The notes: generated by a model not told the origin, from the letters alone. DNA of 64,000 bases from Ophiobolus disseminans (GCA_010093685.1 MU006216.1:2102487-2166486); one strand, 5' to 3'. Numbered from the stretch's first letter, positions 36,582 through 48,475 are shown. A program made the numbers and translations.

Positions 36582-37662
36582 ATGAAGCTCATCCTCCTCA
36601 TCCTCGCCATTTTGTTGGCCCTCACCACGAGCGGTAATGTGCCTTTCAACGACGTCCGCTTCCTGAACGACACTCTTCTTCGCGAGTACGTCGAGAAGCA
36701 TCTGGCATCAGATCCTGCCACCGGCTGGACGAGTATACTCGGCGGCAACTCAGCGTATAAGCCATGACCTGCCAACGATGGAACTGTCTACATCAATTAC
36801 TGTTATCACAGCCCTGAGGACTTCAAAGACTAGTATAAGCACGTCGAATCGGCTGCGCGAGCATAGAGCAGATCAGTGGGCAAGCCGAGCAAAGACAACG
36901 GTCATCAATTTGGCGGCTTAAAGAACAGAAGCCGGAGTTTCTCTGTCGCGACAACGATGGCAAGTGGCGCCGTAAGATGCCAGCTGATACCGTCGAGATC
37001 AGGTCGGCGACGAAGGATGAAGGCAGCCTTTCCTCTACCACTGGCTACATCAGCAGCGATCTCGACAGCACCGCAGGCCGCCACTTAGTCGTGCTCAAAT
37101 ACGATCGTAACAAAGGCACCGACTGGCACTGTGCCCTGATCATACACGATTTGGCCACGTGCTAGGCATGGTCCACGAGCACCAGCGCTACGACCGCGAC
37201 ACCTACGTCAACTTCGACTGCACCAAGCTAGAGGGCTACGACGCAGCGAAAAAGTACTGGGACGAACATCACGCAAACATGGGCTGGCCGAGCATGGAGA
37301 TAATATGTGCCTCTGACTGGATGGCGAGGTATTATCTCAAATGGAACGCTCCCGCCGAGTACAGTAAGGAAATGGGCTCGTTTCATGGTGTCAAGAACCC
37401 GCAGTATTTTACTTTCGAATACGACCACCAGTCCATCATGACGTACGACTCCTGAGCCTACTCGGCGGTTCGGGGCAATAACCCTGAGCACATGCCCCTT
37501 GTGGCTTGGAACGATCCGGGACAGAAGCATGACAAGGTCACCCAGGACAATGCGCATCTCATTCCGGTGTACCCCGAAGTCTCGAAAGGGGATGCGGAGT
37601 TTGTGCGACATGTATATCCGTGGGATGCTGCTAAGCACAAGGCGAAGCGCTTTCAGGGTTGA
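36582..37662 (+). pseudogene. Decayed astacin-like zinc metalloprotease, copy B
   Basis: Paralogue of 13631-14977. It starts with a signal peptide (MKLILLILAILLALTTSG), then shares TGWTSILGGN and DGTVYINYCY with copy A. The zinc site reads H-(E)-FGHVLGMVHEHQRYDRD, and the Met-turn reads SIMTYDS. Lesions are TGA at 36765-36767 (probably once Trp), TAG at 36831-36833, a frameshift near 36863, a 1-base loss at 37149/37150 inside the codon of the catalytic Glu, and TGA at 37453-37455. After the last stop the frame stays open to 37662. No intron is evident where copy A has one just after the zinc site. Confidence 0.82.
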
Positions 37663-37871
37663 GCGGGGCTTGGTGTCGCGGAAGGAATGTTTGGACGGAC
37701 TTAGATAGCTTCACGGGACTTTGACAGAAGTGTTTGGTTGGATCTGGAAGTCTGCATCTCTCTAGCCACTCTTACAGCACCAGACCATGCACACATGGTA
37801 GGCGTTACATATTCAGTCTCTCACAAAGAATTCAGTAGGACACAAAATCAAAATATCTCATCTCCCCTCTC

Positions 37872-38765
37872 TCAAAGTTCCACAACCTTCTCAACACACC
37901 TCAACATATCCAGTTCCACCCTAACCATCCTCCCCCCCTCCCTAAACAACCCCTCCCTCAACCCCCCCAGATAAACCTCATAGCTCGGCATATACCCATC
38001 AATAAATGCCCGCACCTGCTCATCGCTCATCCCACTGCCCTTCGCCTCAATCATCTTATGCTCCTGCTGCAAGCGCCACGTATACACATTCCGCAAATCG
38101 TCCGTGTCGATATGGATGAAGAAATCGAAATGCCCAGGGCCCATGAACGCATCGCAGTACCGCTTCAAATTGTCGTTTACTTCGAGCAGATGCGCTAATG
38201 AGTGCTGCGCGGGTGTGTTAATCGCCAGTTTCCCTGCTACGGCGCGCTCGTGCATGTCTTGCACGGCGGACGCGGGTAGGGGCTGGAAACCCACGCACCA
38301 GCCTTCAAAGACCACAACGTCGGGCTTACGCGTGATGACGGGCCAGGATGACTTGGGGGCCCGGTCGCCTTCGCCATTGAACTGGCTCTTGTCGAAGCTG
38401 GGGATCTTGAGTTCGGCGTTGCCGCGATAGTTTGCCAATTCCTGGAAGAAGTGGGCTGCGAGCTGCTCGTCGTGGGTTCCGGGCTGGCCGCGTGTGCGGT
38501 AGAGTTTGTTGTTTGGGTCTTTTTCTTTTTGGGCGATTAAGTCGTCGTGCGTCTTGTATAGGTCGTCCAGCGAGATGGTGATGGTGTGCAGGTTATATTG
38601 GGATGTGAGGATTTCGACGATTTTGGACGCCCATGTTGATTTTCCGGAGCCTTGGAGGCCGCTGATGCCGAGGATGATGGGGTTTGAGGATTGTTGGTGT
38701 TGTTGTTTGATCTTGGGGAGGAGGATGTTGAGGGCATGTTGCACGTTGGCTTCTACGTCTGGCAT
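37872..38765 (-). CDS. P-loop kinase, D-glycerate 3-kinase/Tda10-like
   Basis: 297 residues, single exon. Family members (yeast Tda10, plant GLYK) are cytosolic P-loop kinases related to uridine kinase; plant GLYK makes 3-phosphoglycerate from glycerate. The Walker A motif GLQGSGKST is at about residues 35-43. TISLDDLYKTHDDL holds the Walker B-like Asp pair, RGQPGTHD and KIPSFDKSQFNGEGDR are signature loops, and DVVVFEGWCVGF follows. The length equals that of the fungal family. The start shares 610 bp of promoter with the divergent MYND gene. Its 3' end faces the decayed protease B. Confidence 0.88.
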   Translation of the reverse strand: MPDVEANVQHALNILLPKIKQQHQQSSNPIILGISGLQGSGKSTWASKIVEILTSQYNLHTITISLDDLYKTHDDLIAQKEKDPNNKLYRTRGQPGTHDEQLAAHFFQELANYRGNAELKIPSFDKSQFNGEGDRAPKSSWPVITRKPDVVVFEGWCVGFQPLPASAVQDMHERAVAGKLAINTPAQHSLAHLLEVNDNLKRYCDAFMGPGHFDFFIHIDTDDLRNVYTWRLQQEHKMIEAKGSGMSDEQVRAFIDGYMPSYEVYLGGLREGLFREGGRMVRVELDMLRCVEKVVEL

Positions 38766-39375
38766 TGTGACTTATTTCGGATGGTGTACTAGAGATTAAG
38801 ATAACCTACGTCTTTGACAGGCCAATAGTAATGGGATGAAGGTGCGAGCGATTTGATGTGAGCCTGTGGCTGATCTAGCTAGCGAACATTGAACGTCCGG
38901 GAGTTGGATGTGGCGGCCGCGGAAGTTTTCCCCGCATTACGGTAAGGACTAACGGGTAGGAACGTTCAAGCTTAGCCTTGGCTACATGTCCGCAATGAGC
39001 TTAGAGAAATCTACACAATCGGTTCTATACCGGTGGCCTTCTTGTGAACACACTACACAGGTGGATTAAGTGGGGAGTACCAAACATGGGCGTTCTAGGG
39101 CTTATTGGTAGACCCTCGGGGCATTTCCTAGTATGTGGTACGGCTAGACGAGCAAATGAACCAGTGCAGCGATGATAGACCTCGCCCTAACAAATGGACT
39201 TTGGAGATGGCGAAGCTACCTAGGTACCTAGGTAGATGTTGATGTTGCGCAGGCCATGTGGTTTCGCGACTGATTCGTGTTAGCGCGCATACTAAGGTTT
39301 TCAGGCTTCCCCGCCTCTCCTACTCTCTTCCAACGCCGAGATCGCTCATCGGCTACACTGACGAGATACGTAGCA
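38766..39375. other. Bidirectional promoter with a 20-bp palindrome
   Basis: Divergent 610-bp spacer. The perfect palindrome CTACCTAGGTACCTAGGTAG is at 39216-39235, 140 bp before the MYND start. No gene is seen. Confidence 0.6.
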
Positions 39376-40896
39376 ATGCCAAGCAAGTGTAAGGAGAGAG
39401 AGCGCATCCTCGCATCTGGGGTCGTAGACGTTCCGGCGCTGCCTGTTGGAGCCGTTCGTGGCATCCTCTGCTTTCGATGCTTCGAGCCATCAGAAAAGAT
39501 TCTCAAATGCGGAGCGTGTCGCCGAGCTGGATACTGTTCAAAAGAATGTCAGCGGCTCGATTGGTCGGCGATTCACAAGAAGCAATGCAAAACTCTGCAG
39601 CGCATCAACGAGATAGACGTGGAGGACTATCAAGATTCTCGAACTTGGGATGACTACCGGCGTTTTCTGGTAACGTCGATCCATCATGACATTCTATCTA
39701 CGTATGTTGATAGTGATTTTAGCTTCGGTATGTGCACCTCGTTCAGGAAATGACGCCTGAGAGGGACACCATATTCATAATCCAGTATGAAATACCGACA
39801 TTTGGCCCTGTTATACGACTTACCTTTTTGCAGGGCTCAGCCATATTGCTCTACATGTTACCGCAGTGCCAATCAGCTCGCCAGTCTTCGACTGGCGCTA
39901 AATGTTTGCACTCAGTGCCAGCTGCTGCACCACTGCGACAGCTGCCCCGATTCGCATACGGAATCCGTCTGCGCGGCGTATCAGACGCAAAACAAGATCG
40001 AAAAGTTCCGGCACGAGTTGTTCGAAGACACCGGCAAAGCGTCTGCTATCACATGCACCGCTGATCCTCATACCAGCCACAAACCTTTGACAAACTGCAC
40101 CGGATGGTACGACTACTTCGTCAAAATCTCGGACAAACGCCAGATCAAGGGAAAAATCACCCCAGATTTTAGTGGTATCTCAGATTCAGTTACGCGTGGC
40201 AACACTTCACAGCAAGAATTTGAAGAGCAGCGCCGCATGTTCCTGCTTTTAGCCACGGATACTCTCACTATGCCGCTCACTATAGTGTCCGCACTTGAGG
40301 AGTTGCACCTCTTAAAAGCACCCCGTTTGAGAGTACACCTGCTGGGGGCCACCGGCCGTGAATTCTTAGCAATGCCTGCTTTTGAAGAGATCCTTCATCT
40401 CGTTCCTGGCATCAAGTCTTTGGAGATAACTGCAGTTGGGCCATCATCTTTGCTGCATGGCCATGGACCCGAAGGCTACGCACCAAAGCAGAACATTCCA
40501 TGCTGTGATGCGTGCCAATCGAAGGGGCGGACACGGCCTTTGGCATCGTATCAGGGCCTCTATCATGACTTTGCAAAGTCATCTCACTACGAGAAGCCCG
40601 ATATTATCGTGGCTTTCAATAGTGGATGTGTTGATGGAGATGACGCAGACACCGACTGGGACCAAACAATTCGGTTGATTGTCGATAGTGAGGTTCCTAC
40701 TCTGTTTACCACCTACAACCCTCGAGAAGCATGGCATGAGCAAGTGAAGATGAAAAGTCTGGGCGCAAAATTCGTCTTGGAGCCAGCAAGAAACAAGTGG
40801 AGTAGCCTGGTGCCGATGCCGGAGTTTCTTGATGAGGAATACGATATATGGTATCAAAATCACCACCAATATATCATACAAGGCAAACAAAAGTGA
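39376..40896 (+). CDS. MYND zinc-finger protein with MSS51-like C-terminus
   Basis: 462 residues from exons 39376-39701 and 39834-40896. The 132-bp intron uses GTATGT and TTTTTGCAG. A second GTATGTG site at 39728 breaks the frame and was rejected. The MYND finger is at residues 32-75: CFRC, CGAC, YCSKECQ, DWSAIHKKQC. A second Cys cluster follows (CSTCYRS, CTQCQLLHHCDSCPDSH). The C-terminal half has the MSS51-type pattern: RVHLLGATGREF, LHLVPGIKSLEITAVGPSS, IIVAFNSG, VPTLFTTYNPREAW and FVLEPARNKW. Yeast Mss51 activates COX1 translation in mitochondria, but most filamentous fungi carry several relatives of unknown role, and no clear presequence is seen here. Confidence 0.85.
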
Positions 40897-41109
40897 GTGA
40901 GAACGCTACCAGGTAGACTGAAAAAGGAAGCAGCTTGGATACTTCGAAATTTGGCTTGAATCCGGAAATGGGTACCTTGGATAGAAGGATTACAACTATA
41001 TGATGGAAGCTATACGAACGAGTCTCACGGATGTCAACATGCGTCAGGCGGGATAACGTGCTCCCGCTACGTATAACCTTTCCATAACCACAACTCTTAG
41101 CCGCTGTGA

Positions 41110-42194
41110 CTAACTCCGATCCACATACTTTTTATCGCTAGGCCATGCCGTCTTATTTACCCCTGACAGTTCGTGCACAGGCTCTGCATTCATCTCGTGT
41201 ATGCCGTGTCCTCCAGCTTCATCGATATGAGCGTATTTATCGCTTTTCGGAATCGCGGCCATTTCTTCTGGTCGGCGTTGAACAAAGCCGTCGTCTAACT
41301 GGTGGACATCTTGCTGCTGTCCGGATTTCTGCGCATGGCGACGACGGAGCAAGAAGAGAACAAGACCAACAATGGCAATAAGACCGAGCACCGATCCTAC
41401 CACTGCACCTGCGATTACACCAGGAGACACGCCTGTCGAGCCGGAAGCTGCTGTTGAGGAAGTGGAGGCAGAAGACGGTGCTGATATGCGACTCGACAAG
41501 TTTGAGCTAGACAACGAAGAGGAGGGCGAGGGGGAAGGCGACGGCGAAGCGCATCCCAACTTCGGTGCATTCGGCGCAAATCCATCAATTGGATGCGCAA
41601 ACGCTTGTGCAAGGGATGTCGTAGCCACAAAAGGAGCCACCATTGTCGAGCCGCTCTCGTCGTATTTGAGGACAGTGGCTGTGGACGATACTGTGAAGTC
41701 GCTGTAGCATGTTCCGCCATACCCGGGACGATCCCTCACCAATGGAGTTTTGGGTGGAGCGAAAAGGTAACCACTGGGGCATGTCAGTCATGATCCTGGA
41801 ACTGTACTTGAGAACCAACTTACGAAGGACAGCATGCCATATAATTGTCATCTCCAACAAACTGGACGCAGAAATTCGATGGACAGACTAGCGGACTCAT
41901 CACCGGCACGACAGACGATTGATCAAGGCCGGACGCTACCGATGTGTAACCCTTGAGAAACTCCGAAGGATAACAGTTCGTGACAGTGGTATTCTGAAAG
42001 GGCACTGGCTCGTTCGCCCAGATGAAGTACCCGGGCGGCGGTAGCATGGTTAACTTGTTCGAAGCACATGATGCTGCAGGTGTGAAGGTAGTCGACAGAG
42101 CTATCGTCATGGTCGGTTGCGGGTAGCTTGTTCTGCTCGATGATGCTGTCGGCGACGCACTGTCTTGTCGAACTCTGAGCCTTTTTGCGACCAT
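41110..42194 (-). CDS. Single-pass membrane protein, Ser-rich
   Basis: 344 residues from exons 42194-41824 and 41773-41110 with a 50-bp intron. The N-terminal half has several cysteines (CASN, TNCYPSEF, CPSNFC, ACCPSGYLF, GTCYSDF), like an extracellular disulfide domain. A Ser/Pro-rich stalk follows, then the membrane span VIAGAVVGSVLGLIAIVGLV with LFLLRRRH on its inner side, and a charged tail. The plan resembles fungal surface proteins of the Mid2/Wsc style, though no signal peptide is visible at the chosen start, so a 5' exon may be missing. Ligand and pathway are unknown. Confidence 0.72.
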
Positions 42195-44439
42195 GGTGTT
42201 TGCTTGTTGGAATGATCCTCCTCTCGAGACTAGTCTTGCTACTAGAGTTCGGTAAGATTAAAGCCAACGAATACAGAGAAAGACGTTCGCTGAGTATCGC
42301 AAGTGATGCTAGGAGAGAGAAGAAACACGTCCCAACCAGACTACCGATCGTAGTGCACGCTTAACATACTATAGCAGCTTCATCCCCGAACCGCAAAGGG
42401 CTCGCAGTGCGAGCAGCCATGTACCCAGCTGATCGCTCAAAGCCCCGATGGTGGGGCGAAAGTTCCTGTCACTGCAGTTTTGGGGATGGCGCAACAGGCA
42501 TCGCAAAGTCTCATAGGCTGACCATCGCATGAAGATATGGGAACCTGCATATTCCGAATCCTACGTCCGCAAACCCAACGGCTGCAGCCATGGATGGTGC
42601 GCACACTATCGACAGCATTGACATTCAAGGAGCCTGTGCTGAAACGATGTCGGTCGAGGACTCGCCTAAGTCACCGCATCAAGTTGGATGCCCCGCCTTT
42701 TCTTTATTGCGCTACTGGCTAGCTTTCGATTTTTGCTTACAGATGGTGCTAACTGCAACCTCTTGCTCTTCTCGGGCATGCAATCGGGCCAAAAAGGGTA
42801 TCGCGGCGCACCACAATCAATCGTCGGACTCCGGTTCCCGCAAACAATCAACAGACGGCCCATAATCAAATTGGCCCCCATGATGTTACAAAGACCTGGC
42901 TATATTGGCTTTGCCGATCCCTTTGACTTACCTGGGTATTTTGCTGGACTTCCAGGAGTTGGGGCGGGAACGGCGACCTCGATCGCAAAACAAGCCCGGA
43001 AGAGGCCCACCTCTACGACTCGATCATTTGTATGGTTTACCAGGAACAGCCGTTCTTCAGCAGCAACAAAACGTGGTTCGTGCAGTACTTGTTCGCCGAC
43101 CTTTTCATTACATGGACGATGCGAGGGCACTTTGAGAGCATCGTCTACGGTTCACAGTCATTTTTAGGTTTGCTGGCTTCCTTTCACTTTTCTTAGCACT
43201 ACTTAGGTATTGCGTGACATCATATTCTCGGCCCGTTTCCTATTTTTGTCTCCAAGGTACCAACTAGACAGAGCAGAGTTCTTCCCTACACCTGATAACA
43301 ATACGCAGCGAGATACAGCAATAACCTGTATTTCGCCTACGGAACATGCAGCATGATGATATGGAAGATTTACAGTCCAACCTTTTCGGAACGCGAAACC
43401 TGTACAATCTAAGCTTTCCGCGATTTTGGGCTCTATAGCTTCACTGGACAGTACTTACTGAGGTCTAGAAGCCGCGATTTCGTCTTTTCTCCAGCTCGTA
43501 CTTTTCGTTGGAGGTTTGGACCGGATCAAGAACTAATCTCATATCGTTTCGAAGGCAATCGCGTAGAAAATCCGGAAAACCCAAGTGCAGGTAGCTACAT
43601 GTAAATACATAAAATGACAACAAGACCAGAAGAGATCACCGAGAGCTCCAATCGCGCATACAGGCAAAGCACCAGCCACTCACTGACAGTCGAAGTGCAT
43701 CGCCAAATATCTAGCATCATGCACCCTACACACGTGGCTCAACTCCGCAACACGAGCGACCAAACCATCTGTGGCTAAACTCGTTGCAGGCTTCAGCCAC
43801 AACACGCGTTGTTGGTCGCACTAAAAATGCCATGCCCTGTCGTCATACGCTGACAGCTGACTCGCGTCCACTAATACGGCATTTGACACGTCAAACCTCC
43901 CCTTTCCACGAATCTCCAGTCGCCCACGCTATCACAACACCCGCTCGCGGATCTCGCTACCATACTCCGAGCCGTCGCAATCTACCAACCTGCCTGGATG
44001 GGTATGTTGGGCGTGTTGGTGTGGAAATATGCGGCAGTTCCACGGTTCTGAGTGTCGCGGTTTTTCCGCCTCTTACGTGGGCGTTACGATAGCAAGGTGC
44101 CGTAGGCGAGAAGGGTGGAGATGGGGGCAACTCAAGCAGGGGACCGATGTTTGTCCGTGTTTGTGCGTCTGCTGTGGTAGCGGCTGCGCAAGTCGATTTA
44201 TTTGAAGAATTAGGTAGGTTGAGCTCAAAATTCGCACGAGTCATGAAAATGCACCGCCTTGCAAGTTCGCGCATCATGCTCCACACACAGCACCAGCACT
44301 CTGGTGTGGTAACAGCCAAAATACTTTCGCTGCTACATGGCTTCCAAGGTTTGAAATCTCAGATAGAGCTTGCTTTGTGAACACCCAGTATTGGTCCTTG
44401 TGGGCAGAAAAAGAATCCCACAGACCCAGAACATTGTTC
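42195..44439. other. 2.2 kb with no confident gene
   Basis: A reading frame at about 42,980-43,180 (+) has protein-like composition (AHLYDSIICMVYQEQPFF; YLFADLFITWTMRGH), but a TGA lies upstream in frame and no splice or start can be assigned. It may be the tail of another decayed gene. The rest shows nothing recognisable. Confidence 0.35.
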
Positions 44440-46078
44440 TCAGATTAAAGCTATCTTTGGAGCATCCTCGGACACATTCTTCAACCTGTCCAGTCGTTCT
44501 GGCGTCATCTGATAGATATCAGGCAGTCCAGTCGCGCTCCATTCTTCACCATTCATGCACTTCACTAGTCCAGGTGCCGCCGTGAATATTCGTGCCATTC
44601 CACTATACATCTGTTAGCTTGGCGAATAATATCTATCGTATCACTTACTGTCCATGATGTCCGGCAATGACCCATTGACCTCTCTTTTCTGGTAGTTCGC
44701 CCACGAAAGGCACACCATCTGCACTCAGTCCGATGATACCGCTCCAGCTATATTGGAATCCTTCACCAGGCCCAAATTTGGCGACTTTCCAGTCTTCAAA
44801 TTCGCTCTCGACGAAAGCTCTGACTTCCCTGGTGACAAGCTCAAGATCTGCCAGGCCGTCGTCAACACAGCGTTCAGGGCTTCCTTCAGTCCATTCATCA
44901 AGTTTCTTCTGTCCTGGATTCGATCCGCCGAACATGACATTGCCGTCAGCGGAGCAGCGCGGATTAACGCTGAAAAACGCTCCGTCGGACAGCAATACTC
45001 CGTATGAGTTACTTAGAGCTTTCGACCCGCTCATAGTACGGGGCGGAACGACTCGATTGCACATGTGTGGTTTCGGCGTAATGACCCCTCTCAACGAAGG
45101 TTCGACAGCGGCGCTGTATGCATTTGTGGCATGGACGACAGTGTCGCAAGCAATGTCTCCCCGGTCAGAGCGAACAAGCCATATCCGCCCGCCATCCTGA
45201 TTCTCAGTGACTGAACTTGCCACAGTGTATGTCTGCAAGTTTGCGCCCTGCTCGAGGTTCTTTCGCATTATGTGTGCTGTCAGCTTCCAAGGCTGCAGTG
45301 TAGAAGCTTTCCAAGCATAGCAGGCCTTCGCATTCTTGATTCTCGAGATCTTCGAAGCCTCTACTGGATCGTGTGTGACCGCGATGTGGTCGACTTTCCC
45401 ACCAGCATCCTTGTATCTCTCGAATACCTCTTTGGTTACCTTTGCAACCTCTTCGTCTATCGGTACATCAAGCGTATCACCGACCCACAGGTCGCAATCA
45501 ACATCGTGTTCTCTTACATATGCGACAAGAGCTCTCCATGTTTCTGCTTCGTTATCCATAATCTTAACAGCCTGTGCGTGTCCATATGCCTTCTCGAACT
45601 TTCCGTAGTGACGCCACTGGTCAGGCTTGCAATGACCAGCATTGCGACCTGTAGCTCCAGAGCAGAACTCTCGAGCTTCTAGTACAACGACACTCTTCGA
45701 TGGCCAAGTCTCGAGAAGATGTTTGGCCACAAGAGTTCCGCTGATACCTGATCCAATTATCACAGTATCTGCCTCCCTCGGCAAAGTCTCAGTCGTTCGA
45801 TGGTCTAACAATGGATCGCACCGAACTTGCTGCAGCCAGTATGACAGTGATTGACCGCCTTGCTTCGGAAAGCCTGTCCTTGCTTCTTTTGGTGGCGTGG
45901 ATGCGTACTCCTCGACATTAAGGGTCGCCGACGAGGTTTCCAGTAAAGTAACTTGAGTCACACTACCAAGCAAAAGGTCCTTGGAGTTCGCCGTTTTCAT
46001 CGTATTGCCTTTCACATCAGTGGGAATCCGTGTACATTTGGAAAACTGACCTCGGAAGGAGTCAGCCTGCAAACTCAA
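44440..46078 (-). CDS. FAD-dependent oxidoreductase, DAO family
   Basis: Probable flavin amine or amino-acid oxidoreductase, substrate unknown. Exons 46078-44649 and 44602-44440, with a 46-bp intron, give 530 residues. The acceptor at 44603 restores the family ending GHHGHGMARIF; the earlier AG breaks it. The dinucleotide-binding loop is VIIGSGISGTLVAKHLLE near residue 107. GATGRNAGHCKPDQW follows, then TVVHATNAYSAAVEP, MFGGSNPGQKK, and the C-terminal YSWSGIIGLSADGVPFVGEL that closes the FAD site. A later in-frame ATG at 46000 gives a start closer to relatives. No signal peptide is seen. Confidence 0.87.
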
Positions 46079-46206
46079 GTCCCCAACACATCATGTCCTC
46101 AATACGTACTAAATGAGTGATTAAACCCCACTGATTAGTTCTAGCCGCAGTCATGAGTATCACTTATGCAGCCTAGCATTCGTGGAGAGTCATTGCGTGT
46201 CGAGAT

Positions 46207-47244
46207 ATGAGGGTGGTGGCCGGAGATAAGGCGCCCTATTTCCTAGCGGCACCCACCAATGCCGCCCCACCAAAACCTTGCCCTCCAGTGCCTCTCACGT
46301 ATTTCGACACCGATCACAACACGCAAGTCCAGATAGCCAGGTATCACGACCTTCCGGTCGAATCACATCTAATCATTCTCGAATATGCGGTGTGCTCTTT
46401 CGCATGGCTTGATCACCCAGATGTCGACGCGATACAGCCTGGTGACTGGTACTACCCCCCACAACTTCCTGCACGGCAGATAGTCCCAACAACTTGGCAA
46501 GCTTACCGGCGCGAATTGCCTGGTATGCTCAAGTCGCTACGACTAGTGAGCAAAAAATTCCAGATTGAGGCAGGATATGTCTGGAAGAAGCTCGTGGGAC
46601 CCAAACTTTCTTCTATACTCAACATCGACTGCGTGGGACCCGGCACACTCATCAATCGTCCGATCACGGGAATCATGGTCAAATGACTTTGTTTGCCAAC
46701 GACGTTCGTGGGTATTGACACGATGGATGTTCGCATACGATTCCTCGACCACAGAGTGTCGTCCGATGGCGATTCTGCCTATGCCGGCCGTATTATCGAG
46801 AGACTGATTCCTCCTTGCGCCGCAGGCGCAGACTACATGTTGCATGGACTGCATTTCACCCTCACCCAACTAATCGATCTTGAAATGCATGGTCTTGAGG
46901 ATCGATATCCAGTCGAAGACTTCGCGCAAATGAAGACATTGCGGTTGAGCTTTGAGACTGCACTACCTGACGGCTTACATTGGGCACACTCGGAAGTAGT
47001 ACGATATAAGGACCCAGCGATGAGCATGCCAATCGCTATGCACCCGTACCCATCTGTCCTTGGGGTGACAGACTTTGGCAAAATGGCTAAATATCTCCTC
47101 AAGACCAACCCGATACCTTTGGAGCGAGCCGAGGTGTACATGGGCAAGATCCTCGTACTGCCGTTCAGTCGCAGCAATCAGAAAGGTGCAGTGCCGGAAA
47201 CCTTCCCTTACACCATTCCAGTCGATCCGTTGTTGGTGGCTTGA
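46207..47244 (+). pseudogene. F-box-like hypothetical, interrupted by one TGA
   Basis: A 345-codon frame is open on both sides of a single TGA at 46684-46686 (345 codons counts the first stop as sense). The first part has HDLPVESHLIILEYAV and LLKSLRLVSKKF-like SLRLVSKKFQIEAGYVWKKL, as in fungal F-box or leucine-rich hypotheticals. The second has FVGIDTMDVRIRFLD, MKTLRLSFETALPDGLHW and VYMGKILVLPF. No intron can remove the stop. CGA to TGA decay is the simplest cause; UGA followed by C is a permissive readthrough context, so expression through the stop is not excluded. No enzyme motif is visible. Confidence 0.55.
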
Positions 47245-47462
47245 AGAGAAAGCTGGACCGCCTTAATAAATTTAAGGGTAAACCCCACGGGCCGGATCCT
47301 CTTCCGTAAGCTCACCACGTGCTAGCGCGTCACTTTTGGCAAAACACGACGCGTCACAATCACAAAAACACATTGACAAACAGCGGCTTCAATCTCTTCA
47401 ATTCCTTCCTTACTCAACCCGCAGCTATTCTGGCCATCAAACTGCGCGCCGTCACGAATCCG

Positions 47463-48475
47463 ATGAGAAAACGTCAACGCGCAAACACCAATGGCGATAC
47501 CGCCCCTACTTACGCTGTACCTAATCCCCGCCCACAAATGCTCTCCAGACACCTGCAGTGCCCGAGTACGACAGCACGGAATATATCGACATCTTAGACG
47601 CCGTGGATGACGGTGCCTTGACAAAGCAAATACTCATTGATCTTGCCACTACTAATCTTAGTGTCGCGAACTTGATTCGCGCACATTACAACAACCACAT
47701 ACTTGCCAAACCGCTCCAAGACATCAGCTTTGACCATCACGCGGAAGATGTGTGGGACAATATCAACGCGAATTATTGGACTATGAGTGGCTCGAATCAA
47801 TATAACATATCCTTTTGTGTGTTCCGCGAAATATGCGATACGATCAAGTCCATCACCGGCTAGGCTTGTGTGCAGAACGTGTCGTTTGGAACCAGAGCGT
47901 CTGCCTTGGAAACGCTGCGCAAGATTGGGAAAACGATTTGCATCAGCGATAACGACACGTTAGGGCATGAGGTGCAAAAGCAGTTTGGTAGAGTCCCACT
48001 GCTCAAGAATTCGATGTCGCTGATCGTCGCCCTGCTGAGCGATGAAGAGCGTGGCAGAATGTGTGAGCTGTTTGATGGGCGATTAACATTCCTGGGGAGG
48101 TTGAAGGGTCTGAACGAGCTTGCGAACGATTGCTGTTTGTTTGAAGGCCTGGGGGAGGTTGTTGCTTCTCTGAGTGGGGAGACGGGTAGCGAAGCTGAGG
48201 AGGAGGAGGAGGAGGAGGAAGCAGGTGATGGACAGGAAGAAGATGGGGATGAGGACCAGGACGAGGATGAAGATGCAGAGCATGTGGAGGACGAGTACAG
48301 CGATGAAGATGAGCAGGATGCACATCTAAGGGCTCATGAGGCAACTGAACGTCTTCACTTCGCTAGTAAGGACGAGAGCGAGCTCTTCTTGGGATGCTTC
48401 GACTCTGATGGCGTGGCAAAGCAAGATGAGAGAAGTCAGGCAATTCTGAAGCAATTTCGGGGCTACCAGTGTTAA
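47463..48475 (+). pseudogene. Tandem paralogue 1, broken, unknown helical family
   Basis: Starts MRKRQRANTNGD, as its neighbour starts MKPARKRQRANTNDD. The frame changes at about 47519-47561 (frameshift, or an undetected intron). It then reads EYIDILDAVDDGALTKQILI, hits TAG at 47861-47863, and stays open in the same frame to 48475. After the stop comes a module with ALETLRKIGKTICIS, LSDEERGRMCELFDGRLTFL and LNELANDCCLFEGLGEVVAS. It ends in an acidic Glu/Asp tract of about 40 residues. The front segment faintly recalls Cut8/Sts1 proteasome tethers, but this is a guess. With a mid-gene stop it is probably non-functional. Confidence 0.6.

Noticed and set aside
39728..39833. Alternative MYND-gene intron starting GTATGTG at 39728
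   Set aside because: Its 106-bp length throws exon 2 out of frame; the donor at 39702 keeps it.
47861..47863. Short intron over the TAG in tandem paralogue 1
   Set aside because: The only GT...AG pair around it is about 30 bp, too short for fungal splicing.
48190..48330. GA-rich tract as a microsatellite
   Set aside because: It is in frame and codes the acidic Glu/Asp tail of tandem paralogue 1, so coding bias explains it.
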